From an uncultured Chloroflexota bacterium (GTDB lineage Bacteria; Chloroflexota; Dehalococcoidia; UBA2247; RBG-13-53-26), in assembly GCA_937860285.1 (NCBI GenBank), contig CALMBS010000059.1, forward strand, positions 1-7,870: DNA of 7,870 bases, read 5' to 3'. How positions within the stretch are numbered: the first letter of the stretch is position 1; every line of letters starts with the position of its first letter. A program made the position numbers and the translations under genes. Positions 1-5,777 of the stretch are shown here, piece by piece. The notes under the pieces were generated by a model that searched no databases, was not told the origin of the DNA, and was given only the letters and a program-made list of their open reading frames with translations.

Positions 1-433
1 GCAGCAGGGCCCGGGCCGCCGCCAGCGCGTACCCCCCCCCGGACCCGATGGCCACCACCGACTCATCGGGCTCGATGACGTCGCCTTCTCCCGAAAGCAC
101 CAGCAGCTCCTTCGCATCGGCCACCACCAGCCAGGCCTCCAGGCGGCGCAGGACGCGGTCGGTGCGCCACTCCTTGGCCAGCTCGATGGCCGCCCGCCGC
201 AGCTGCCCGCTGTGCTTCTCCAGCTCGATCTCGAACCGCTCGAAAAGGGTCAGGGCATCGGCGACGGACCCGGCGAAGCCGGCTATCACCTGATCATGAT
301 ACAGCGTGCGCACCTTCTTGGCGCCGTGCTTGAGCACTACATCGCCGGTGGTTATCTGTCCATCACCGGCGATGGCCACCCGGGATCCCCGCCGGACGGC
401 CACAACCGTGGTGCCCCTGACACTGTCATTCAT
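1..433 (-). CDS. hslV: ATP-dependent protease subunit HslV (ClpQ), 3' end outside window
   Basis: Proteolytic subunit of the cytoplasmic HslUV (ClpYQ) protease: threonine-peptidase double hexamer rings that degrade proteins unfolded by the HslU ATPase. The visible 144 residues match the family throughout: TTVVAVRR at 8-15, AGDGQ at 22-26, YHDQVIAGFAGS at 45-56, FERFE at 64-68, ELAKEWRTDR at 84-93, GDVIEP at 117-122 and IGSGG at 129-133. Counting the nucleophile T8 as mature Thr1, the catalytic positions line up as D24 (17), K40 (33) and S131 (124), so the protease should be active after removal of propeptide MNDSVRG. HslV is usually about 175-180 residues, so roughly 30-35 C-terminal residues are missing because the window ends. 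ATG at 433 is chosen because it gives the short propeptide and has a good Shine-Dalgarno sequence. It starts 3 nt after the aroKB stop; hslU is expected next, but is not visible. A run of nine G falls in the codons for G132-G134; the frame stays intact across it. Confidence 0.96.
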   Translation of the reverse strand, partial: MNDSVRGTTVVAVRRGSRVAIAGDGQITTGDVVLKHGAKKVRTLYHDQVIAGFAGSVADALTLFERFEIELEKHSGQLRRAAIELAKEWRTDRVLRRLEAWLVVADAKELLVLSGEGDVIEPDESVVAIGSGGGYALAAARALL

Positions 434-436
434 TCT

Positions 437-444
437 TCACCTCT
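437..444 (-). promoter_or_regulatory. Shine-Dalgarno site of hslV, overlapping the aroKB stop codon
   Basis: The minus strand reads AGAGGTGA here, a close match to the anti-Shine-Dalgarno complement AGGAGGTGA. The AGAGG core is 6 nt before the ATG at 433. The TGA of this site is also the stop codon of aroKB, so ribosomes finishing aroKB stop on top of the hslV ribosome-binding site. This supports coupled translation and fixes the hslV start. Confidence 0.75.
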
Positions 445-2128
445 CATCGGCGCGCTCCCGGCGGCTTCCGCCGAGCAGCTCCTCCAGCACGTCGGCCACC
501 ATCTGCGCCGGTACGTCCTGACGGACCACCGGGCGGCCGACGCCCTCCAGCAGCACCCAACGCACCGCCTGGCTCCTGACCTTCTTGTCCAGTTCCATGG
601 CCGCCATCACGTCCCGCACCTTCACGCCGCTGCATGAGACCGGCAGGCCGAAGGTCTCCAGGGCCTTCCGGTGGCGCTCCACCAACTCCGCGGGCAGTAT
701 CCCCAGGGCCTGCGCCAGCATGGCCGCGCCCACCACGCCCACCGCCACCGCCTCCCCATGAAGGAAGCGAGTGTACCCGGTCGCCGCTTCCAGCCCGTGG
801 CCGATGGTGTGGCCATAGTTCAGCAGTATGCGCCGCCCCTGCTCCTTCTCGTCCTCGCTGACAATGCGGGCCTTGATGGCCATGCTGCGCCGCACGGCCT
901 CGGTCGCCGCCTGTGGGTCGAGCGCGAGAAGCTTCCTGGCCTTCTTCTCCAGGAAATCCGCCAGCTCCGGGTCCAGCACCAGGCCGTGCTTGATCACCTC
1001 TGCCCAGCCGGAGGTCAGCTCCCTCTGCGGCAGCGTGGTCAGGGCCTTCACGTCGGCCACCACCAGGCGGGGCTGGTAGAAAGACCCCACCAGGTTCTTG
1101 GCCTTTGGGTGGTTCACCGCCGTCTTGCCCCCCAGCGATGCATCCGTCATGCCGATCAGAGTGGTGGGCACATTGATCAGCGAGAGGCCGCGGAGGTACG
1201 TGGCGGCCACCATCCCGGCCATGTCGGTGATCACGCCCCCGCCGAGCGCCACCACCAGGTCCCGCCTCTCCGCCCGCCCGTCAGCCAGCCAGTCATATAT
1301 GCGGGAGACCGTGTCCAGGGTCTTGCTCGCCTCCCCCGGAGGCACGGCGAAGCTCTTCACCCCGAACTCCGCCTTCTGCAGGCTGGCCAACACGGACTCG
1401 CCATAGAGGGACAGCACCGAGGCATCGGCCACCACCCAGGCCCGGCCCGACAGCCCTTCATCCCTGGCCCGCTGTCCCAGGCTCCCCAGCAGCCCCCAGC
1501 CGGCAAAGACGGGATAGTGGTCCGTGGCCGTCACCACGTCGCAGGCGTGGTCCAACTCATCCCCTTCCGCCTCACCCGCCAGGTGGGAACGCAGCCAGTA
1601 CTGCCGGCCGCGCAGCACTTCCTCGCATACCTCCGACGGCGTCAGGTGGTCCGTCTGCACCGTCCAGTCCGCCATGGCGTAGTAGGCCTGCCGCGATTGC
1701 TTCAGCTCCAGGATCCTTTCCAGCGGGTCCGCCATGGCCAGCAGGGGCCGCACCTCCTGGGGCCTGTCGTCCTGCCGGGGCAGGCGCCGGTAGATGGTCC
1801 CCGGATTGGCCTCCAGGCAGACCACCACGCCCGACCTCCTCATCAGCAGCCGGTTGTGGGGATGCAGGACAGCGCCGCCGCCGGTGGCGATCACTACCCG
1901 CGTCTTCCGGCACGCCTCCGCCAGGGCCTCCCGCTCCAGCCTCCGGAAATGGGGCTCCCCGTCCTGGTTGAAGATCTCGGGTATGCTCTTGCCGGCCAGC
2001 CTCACCACTTCGTCGTCGGTGTCCACCGCCTCCCAGCCGAGGCTGCGGGCCACGCCCCGGGCCACCATCGACTTCCCGGTGCCGGAGAAGCCGATCAGAA
2101 TAACGGGGCAGTCAGCTCTCTCACCCAC
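437..2128 (-). CDS. aroKB: Bifunctional shikimate kinase / 3-dehydroquinate synthase (AroK-AroB fusion)
   Basis: Predicted 563-residue cytoplasmic enzyme of the shikimate pathway. Residues 1-175 form shikimate kinase (shikimate + ATP to shikimate 3-phosphate): Walker A GFSGTGKS 13-20, substrate residues D37/D39 in DTDDE, FRR 61-63, GGG 83-85, lid RPLL from R127, and R146 in SRQAYYAMAD. A linker of about 15-25 residues leads to 3-dehydroquinate synthase from about 195 (DAHP to 3-dehydroquinate, NAD+ and metal): PPGEASKT 263-270, GGGVITDMAG 296-305, PTTL 321-324, DASLGGKTAVNHPKAKN 329-345, GWAEVIKHG 374-382 and LNYGHTIGH 436-444. Probable metal ligands are E377, H440 and H457. Both halves look full length and catalytically complete. 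The order K-then-B matches the fusion known in Thermotoga. The reading frame is open for another 106 codons upstream, but that stretch is antisense-like junk inside the TIM-barrel gene. GTG at 2128 puts the P-loop at the normal distance and has GAGAGGG 6 nt upstream. It overlaps the preceding gene by 34 nt. Confidence 0.95.
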   Translation of the reverse strand: MGERADCPVILIGFSGTGKSMVARGVARSLGWEAVDTDDEVVRLAGKSIPEIFNQDGEPHFRRLEREALAEACRKTRVVIATGGGAVLHPHNRLLMRRSGVVVCLEANPGTIYRRLPRQDDRPQEVRPLLAMADPLERILELKQSRQAYYAMADWTVQTDHLTPSEVCEEVLRGRQYWLRSHLAGEAEGDELDHACDVVTATDHYPVFAGWGLLGSLGQRARDEGLSGRAWVVADASVLSLYGESVLASLQKAEFGVKSFAVPPGEASKTLDTVSRIYDWLADGRAERRDLVVALGGGVITDMAGMVAATYLRGLSLINVPTTLIGMTDASLGGKTAVNHPKAKNLVGSFYQPRLVVADVKALTTLPQRELTSGWAEVIKHGLVLDPELADFLEKKARKLLALDPQAATEAVRRSMAIKARIVSEDEKEQGRRILLNYGHTIGHGLEAATGYTRFLHGEAVAVGVVGAAMLAQALGILPAELVERHRKALETFGLPVSCSGVKVRDVMAAMELDKKVRSQAVRWVLLEGVGRPVVRQDVPAQMVADVLEELLGGSRRERADER

Positions 2129-2946
2129 TGGACACCCTCTCGGAAATCGTGACCCCCCAGCGGGTCCGGATAGCGCATGCCGCTCTCCAGGATGACGCGG
2201 CACCCGGGGTTGCCGGTGACAATCAGGCGCAGGATGCGGGCCATGTCCACCCATCCATCCTCCGGCCGCTGCACCGGGTGCACCGGGATGTGGCCGAAGC
2301 TCAGGTAGTCCTGGACGCTGCGGTTGTTCCAGACGTGGACGGAGCCGATGTTGGGGGCCAGGCCCCGGGCGAAATCGTACAGGTCGAAGCCATCCCGCTG
2401 CGAGGCGATGTGCATGTGCCCGGTGTCGAAGCAGTAGCGCAGGCACGGGAAGCTGCGCATCAGCTCATTGAGGAAGTCCACGGCCAGGAAGGGACTGGGG
2501 CCAAACCCCTCCATGTGGATGGGCACGCCGTGCCGGCGGCTGTAGTCCGCCAGGTGACCGGCGCTGTCCCAGGCGATGGCCCTCAGCTGGCCATAGCTCA
2601 GGCCGTTGGTGCCGGTGGTCGGCGTCACCGGGAAGTGCACCACCACGTACTCGGCCCCGAAGGCCTCCGCCGCCTTCATGGTCTCCTCCACCATGGAGAG
2701 GCTCAGGTGCCTCTTGGTGTCATCGACATCGCAGAGGAAGGAGAGCGTCGGCGGCGACGGGTACCACGGAATCCTGACCAGGGGCGCATGAATGCTCGCC
2801 GCCAGGCGGTGATGCCGGATGCGCCGGCTGAGATCGGTCAGGTTCTCCGGGAAGAAATTGTAGAACTCTCCCCGCTGCAGGCCGTTGGACAGAATGACCT
2901 CGTCCACGTGGTCCAGCGCGTGGCAGTGATAGCCGAGGCGGCTCAA
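2095..2946 (-). CDS. Sugar phosphate isomerase/epimerase-like TIM-barrel protein (xylose isomerase-like / AP endonuclease 2 fold)
   Basis: 283 residues with the strand pattern of a xylose-isomerase-like TIM barrel: LGYHCHA 4-10 (strand 1), SIHAP 51-55, VVVHFP 101-106, IHMEGFG 143-149, YCFDTGHMHI 171-180, GSVHVWN 201-207 and VILESGM 251-257. The family's divalent-metal ligands are all plausible: H104, E146, D174, H177, H204 and E254; DTGH is the family hallmark. It is expected to be a soluble metal-dependent enzyme on a sugar or polyol-like substrate; no signal peptide or membrane segment is seen. The exact reaction cannot be read from sequence. It starts at TTG 2946, overlapping the aroC stop as TTGA, with GGGGG 6 nt upstream; this start puts strand 1 at the very N-terminus as usual. 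A GTG at codon 14 is possible but would delete strand 1. It overlaps aroKB by 34 nt, so it is embedded in the shikimate operon. The superfamily includes AsbF/QuiC-type 3-dehydroshikimate dehydratases, so a shikimate-linked role is possible but unproven. Confidence 0.85.
   Translation of the reverse strand: MSRLGYHCHALDHVDEVILSNGLQRGEFYNFFPENLTDLSRRIRHHRLAASIHAPLVRIPWYPSPPTLSFLCDVDDTKRHLSLSMVEETMKAAEAFGAEYVVVHFPVTPTTGTNGLSYGQLRAIAWDSAGHLADYSRRHGVPIHMEGFGPSPFLAVDFLNELMRSFPCLRYCFDTGHMHIASQRDGFDLYDFARGLAPNIGSVHVWNNRSVQDYLSFGHIPVHPVQRPEDGWVDMARILRLIVTGNPGCRVILESGMRYPDPLGGHDFREGVQWVRELTAPLF
2135..2141 (-). promoter_or_regulatory. Shine-Dalgarno site deciding the GTG start of aroKB
   Basis: The minus strand reads GAGAGGG, 6 nt before the GTG at 2128, within the last codons of the upstream TIM-barrel gene. 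No other in-frame ATG, GTG or TTG lies close to the P-loop with comparable spacing, so this site supports the 563-residue start over the much longer open frame. Confidence 0.6.
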
Positions 2947-4100
2947 GCCGGACCCCCGATAGCCCCCATGTACCCCTCGAAATTGCGCTGCGTTTCCGGC
3001 AGGCTGTCCCCGCCGAACTTCTCCAGCATGGCGTCCGCCAGGACCATGGCCAGCATGGCCTCGCCGATGACGCCCACCGCCGGCACCACGCAGACGTCGC
3101 TGCGCTCAAAATGGGCCTCCACGGACTCCCCCGTGGCCAGGTCGATAGATGGGAGCGGCCTGGCCAGGGTCGGCACCGGCTTCACTGCCAGTCTGACAAC
3201 CACCGGCTCACCGTTGCTGATGCCGCCTTCCAGCCCGCCGGCGCGGTTGCTGGTCCGCCGCCACGGATAGCGGAAGGCGTCGCCCATCTCAATTCCATCG
3301 TGGGCCCGCGAGCCCCGCTCCGCGGCCATCCTCGATGCCTCCCCGATCTCCATTCCCTTCACCGACGGGATGCTCATCATGGCCTGGGCAATGCGGCCGT
3401 CGAGCCGCCGGTCCCACTGCACGTGGCTACCCAGCCCTACGGGGGCGCCGAAGGCCACCACCTCGCAGGCGCCGCCCACCGTGTCCCCGGAGGACATGGC
3501 CTCATCGATGGCATTCATCATGTCCCTCTCCGCAGCCTCGTCGGCACAGCGGAGCAGCGACCTCTCCACCTGGGCCCAGTCTACCGGCCCCTCGGCCGCC
3601 GCCTGCCGGCCTCCTACGGCCAGAGTCCGGCTGCGGACCTCGATGCCGAACTCCGCGAGGAGCCTCCGGGCCACTGCTCCCGCCGCCACCCTGGCGGCAG
3701 TCTCCCGGGCGCTGGCGCGCTCCAGAATGGGGCGGATGTCGTCCAGCCCGTACTTGGTGGCGCCGGCCAGGTCCGCGTGGCCCGGCCGCGGACGCGTTAT
3801 CCGCTTCGCTTCGCCGCCCGCCGGTGACACGGACATGGCCGCCTTCCAGTTCTCCCAGTCCCGGTTCCAGATCAGCAGCGTGATCGGGCTGCCCATGGTC
3901 ACACCATGGCGGACCCCGGACAGGATCTCCGCCCGGTCCTGTTCTATCTTCTGCCTGGCGCTGCGACCATAGCCCCATTGCCGCCGGGCCAGGTCCCGCG
4001 CTATGGAATCCTCGTCCACCCGCAGTCCGGCCGGCACCCCCTCGACCACCGCCGTCAGAGCCCTCCCGTGCGACTCGCCCGCCGTCACGAACCGGAACAC
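2943..4100 (-). CDS. aroC: Chorismate synthase
   Basis: Last step of the shikimate pathway: EPSP to chorismate with loss of phosphate, needing reduced FMN. The 385-residue protein is full length and carries the family signatures: TAGESHG 6-12 with H11, ARRQWGYGRS 38-47, SGVRHGVTMGSPI 61-73, NRDWENW 79-85, RPRPGHADLAGATKYG 103-118 with H108, ERASARETAARVAAGAVA 127-144, TSNRAGGLEGGISNGEP 283-299 and RSDVCVVPAVGVIGEAM 333-349. Nothing important is missing. The frame is open upstream to 4163, but the added 21 residues are low-complexity and overlap the preceding gene. GTG at 4100 begins MFRFVTAGESHG, the normal N-terminus, and follows the stop of the DUF2007 gene by 1 nt, with GGAGG about 12 nt upstream (somewhat far). 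The stop overlaps the TTG start of the next gene (TTGA). It sits with aroE and aroKB, consistent with joint expression for aromatic amino acid and related synthesis. Confidence 0.96.
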   Translation of the reverse strand: MFRFVTAGESHGRALTAVVEGVPAGLRVDEDSIARDLARRQWGYGRSARQKIEQDRAEILSGVRHGVTMGSPITLLIWNRDWENWKAAMSVSPAGGEAKRITRPRPGHADLAGATKYGLDDIRPILERASARETAARVAAGAVARRLLAEFGIEVRSRTLAVGGRQAAAEGPVDWAQVERSLLRCADEAAERDMMNAIDEAMSSGDTVGGACEVVAFGAPVGLGSHVQWDRRLDGRIAQAMMSIPSVKGMEIGEASRMAAERGSRAHDGIEMGDAFRYPWRRTSNRAGGLEGGISNGEPVVVRLAVKPVPTLARPLPSIDLATGESVEAHFERSDVCVVPAVGVIGEAMLAMVLADAMLEKFGGDSLPETQRNFEGYMGAIGGPA

Positions 4101-4101
4101 G

Positions 4102-4395
4102 CTAGCCTGGCCCCTCCGGCTCGGTCTCCGAGCCGCCGCCGGGCGCGCCCTCAGGCGCCTCATCCGTCCCCTCTCCGCTCCTGTCAGCCACGATGCTCTG
4201 CGCCTCCGCTGCCAGGTCCTCCGGGACCATCACCCGGGCCTCTCCCAGGCCGTCCACAGTCACCCCGTACAGCAGGCCGGCCCCCTCGTACTGCAGCAGG
4301 GCCGGCACCCCTTCGCTCTCCAGGTGCCCCTTCACTATCTGCGCCTGGAGGTAGTTCCCCCGGTATACCGCCACCAGCCTGGGACCGCTGCCCAC
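4102..4395 (-). CDS. Small DUF2007-type protein with acidic C-terminal tail
   Basis: 97 residues. The core at about 7-70 (LVAVYRGNYLQAQIVKGHLE, then EGVPALLQYEG, then VMVPEDLAAEAQSIV) resembles the DUF2007 family (putative prokaryotic signal-transducing protein), small alpha-beta proteins in which a conserved start 'VY.....eA.ivkg.LE..GI.a.l' is followed by a 'V.V...d...A..il' segment. The function of this family is not established. Residues 71-97 form an apparently disordered tail rich in Glu, Asp, Gly and Pro, with eight acidic residues and one Arg. GTG at 4395 is chosen because GAGGT lies 9 nt upstream, overlapping the end of aroE; another GTG at codon 8 would also give a valid core. The gene begins 7 nt after aroE and ends 1 nt before aroC, so it is co-transcribed with, and probably coupled to, both. 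Assignment to DUF2007 is by recalled pattern and is moderately sure; that it is a real gene is well supported by its position and spacing. Confidence 0.78.
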   Translation of the reverse strand: MGSGPRLVAVYRGNYLQAQIVKGHLESEGVPALLQYEGAGLLYGVTVDGLGEARVMVPEDLAAEAQSIVADRSGEGTDEAPEGAPGGGSETEPEGPG

Positions 4396-4402
4396 CTTCT
4401 TC

Positions 4403-5254
4403 TTACCTCAACGCCTCTCTGGCCTTTGCCATCATTATGTCAATCGGCGCCCTCTGCCCGGTCCACAGCTCGAAGGCTGCCGCCCCCTGGTGCACCAGCA
4501 TGTGCAGCCCTCCCAGTGTCTCGGCGCCCGCCTTGCGCGCCTCCCGCAGCAGCGGCGTCTCCTCCGGATTATACACCAGGTCATAGACCATGGCGTCTGC
4601 GGGTATGTCCGCGGCCGTCAAAGGGCTGTCCGCCTCCGCATCGGCATGCTTCATCCCCATCGAGGTGCAGTTCACCACCAGGTTGCTATCCGCCAGCGCC
4701 CGGCTCTCGGCCAGCTCCGCCCAGGGCGGGGCCGCCAGCGGGATCCGGCCCGCCGACCTGGCGAACGCCCTCACCAGGAGCCTGCCCCTCTCGGTCGACC
4801 GGTTGAAGACGGTCACCGAGGTCACCTCTTCGTTGAGCAGCGCGAAAACCACCGCCCGGGCCACCCCGCCGGCCCCCAGCACCACCGCCTTGCGGTTGCG
4901 CAGCCGGTAGTCCGCCCCCTGCAGCAGGGAGCTGACGAAACCTTCGGCGTCGGTATTGAAACCCATCAACCGTCCATCCCGGTTGACGACCGTGTTCACC
5001 GCGCCGATACGGGCCGCGGTGTCGCTCAGCTCGTCGAGCAGCGGTATCACCTTCTCCTTCCAGGGTATGGTCACATTGGCGCCCAGGACCGATGCCCCCC
5101 GAAGCCGGTCCACCGCCGCCGCCAGGCCGGACTCCGGGGTCTCCCATTTCTGGTACTGGACGTCCAGTTCCAGCTGATCGAAGGCAGGTTGCTGCATCGC
5201 CGGCGATATGGAATGCTGCAAAGGATAGCCGATCAAAGCTACGGTTTTTGACAT
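4403..5254 (-). CDS. aroE: Shikimate dehydrogenase (NADP-dependent)
   Basis: Reduces 3-dehydroshikimate to shikimate with NADPH, the fourth shikimate-pathway step. The 283-residue protein has the usual two-domain layout and length. Substrate domain: GYPLQHSISPAM 9-20 (shikimate-binding Ser15 and Ser17), GANVTIPWK 58-66 with catalytic K66, NTVVN 87-91, and FNTDAEG 99-105 with catalytic D102. Nucleotide domain: GAGGVARA 127-134, the glycine-rich loop, then NRSTERG 151-157, the usual NADP 2'-phosphate region, and NCTSMGM 195-201. Near the C-terminus GGLHMLVHQGAAAFELWTG 248-266 closes the site. All key residues are present. ATG at 5254 gives the normal N-terminus; AGGTAGGGAG upstream supplies a plausible ribosome-binding site. 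It follows ruvX by 49 nt, the longest gap in the window, and is followed by the DUF2007 gene after 7 nt. Confidence 0.97.
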   Translation of the reverse strand: MSKTVALIGYPLQHSISPAMQQPAFDQLELDVQYQKWETPESGLAAAVDRLRGASVLGANVTIPWKEKVIPLLDELSDTAARIGAVNTVVNRDGRLMGFNTDAEGFVSSLLQGADYRLRNRKAVVLGAGGVARAVVFALLNEEVTSVTVFNRSTERGRLLVRAFARSAGRIPLAAPPWAELAESRALADSNLVVNCTSMGMKHADAEADSPLTAADIPADAMVYDLVYNPEETPLLREARKAGAETLGGLHMLVHQGAAAFELWTGQRAPIDIMMAKAREALR

Positions 5255-5303
5255 CTCTCCCTACCTGATCTTGATGGTCCGCCGCCGCCGGCCGCGCCCG
5301 GGC

Positions 5304-5777
5304 CTAGCCGGCCGACGGGCCCCGCCCATCGCGTTCCGCCGCCTCGCGGCGCAGCCGGTCCAGGTGCCACTGCAGGATCAGGGCCGCGGCCGCGGCGTCA
5401 ACCATGCCCTTTCTCTTCTCCCGGCTGACCCCGGCCTCGATCATGCCCTGCACCGCGCTTACCGTCGACAGCCTCTCGTCCGCGGTCTCTACGGGCACCC
5501 CGACCGAGTCCGCCAGTCTCCGCAGGAACTCCTGGACCCGCACCGCCTGCGGCCCTACGCTGCCGTCCAGGGAGTAAGGCAGACCCGCCACCAACAGCTT
5601 CGCCTCGTGCTTCCGGACCAGCCCGGCAATAGCCTCTATGGCCGCGTCGTCGTCGGTCCTCTCAATACGCGTCAGGGGGCTGGCCAGTATGCCCAGCGGG
5701 TCGCTGAGGGCCACCCCGATCCACCTGTCCCCCACGTCGAGCCCAAGCGTGCGCCCTTCCACCTGGCCGCCGCTCAC
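5304..5777 (-). CDS. ruvX: RuvX/YqgF family RNase H-fold protein (putative Holliday junction resolvase / pre-16S rRNA nuclease)
   Basis: 157 residues, typical of the family. Motifs: LGLDVGDRWIGVALSD 11-26 (first strand with catalytic-type D14), GLPYSLDGSVGPQA 65-78, ETADERLST 97-105 (E101 in the DER[LF][ST]T motif) and VDAAAAALILQWHLD 126-140 with D127. These form the acidic metal site of an RNase H fold. In E. coli, YqgF has been linked to 5' maturation of 16S rRNA; a Holliday-junction role has also been proposed, so the biological substrate here is uncertain. The C-terminal tail (about 146-157, ERDGRGPSAG-like) is probably disordered. GTG at 5777 overlaps the alaS stop (GTGA), with GGAAGAA just upstream; the short leader before strand 1 looks normal. 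The alaS-ruvX pairing is frequent in bacteria. A GTG at codon 6 is a less favoured alternative. Confidence 0.95.
   Translation of the reverse strand: MSGGQVEGRTLGLDVGDRWIGVALSDPLGILASPLTRIERTDDDAAIEAIAGLVRKHEAKLLVAGLPYSLDGSVGPQAVRVQEFLRRLADSVGVPVETADERLSTVSAVQGMIEAGVSREKRKGMVDAAAAALILQWHLDRLRREAAERDGRGPSAG

Noticed and set aside
671..2152. A 493-codon open frame on the plus strand, opposite aroKB.
   Set aside because: It lies antisense to a gene with complete shikimate kinase and dehydroquinate synthase motifs. Its product is rich in His, Arg, Gln, Pro and Gly without recognisable domains, as expected for a mirror frame in GC-rich DNA.
2129..2446. Upstream extension of the aroKB frame by 106 codons.
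   Set aside because: The extra residues are Pro/Arg/Gly-rich and overlap the conserved C-terminal half of the TIM-barrel gene. The GTG at 2128 has a good ribosome-binding site and a normal distance to the P-loop.
2149..3270. A 373-codon plus-strand open frame opposite the TIM-barrel gene and the end of aroC.
   Set aside because: Same reason: it is antisense to well-supported genes, low in complexity and matches no family I know. It starts where the opposite gene ends only by chance.
4101..4163. Upstream extension of aroC to an earlier start.
   Set aside because: The 21 added residues are Arg/Ala-rich and overlap the DUF2007 gene tail. Chorismate synthases normally begin within a few residues of the TAGESHG motif, as with GTG 4100.
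5285..5320. GC-rich self-complementary stretch at the ruvX stop (repeated GCCGGC and a GCCCGGGC palindrome), considered as a terminator.
   Set aside because: The pairing is only about 6 bp with a large loop, there is no T-tract after it on the minus strand, and such runs are common in this GC-rich sequence.
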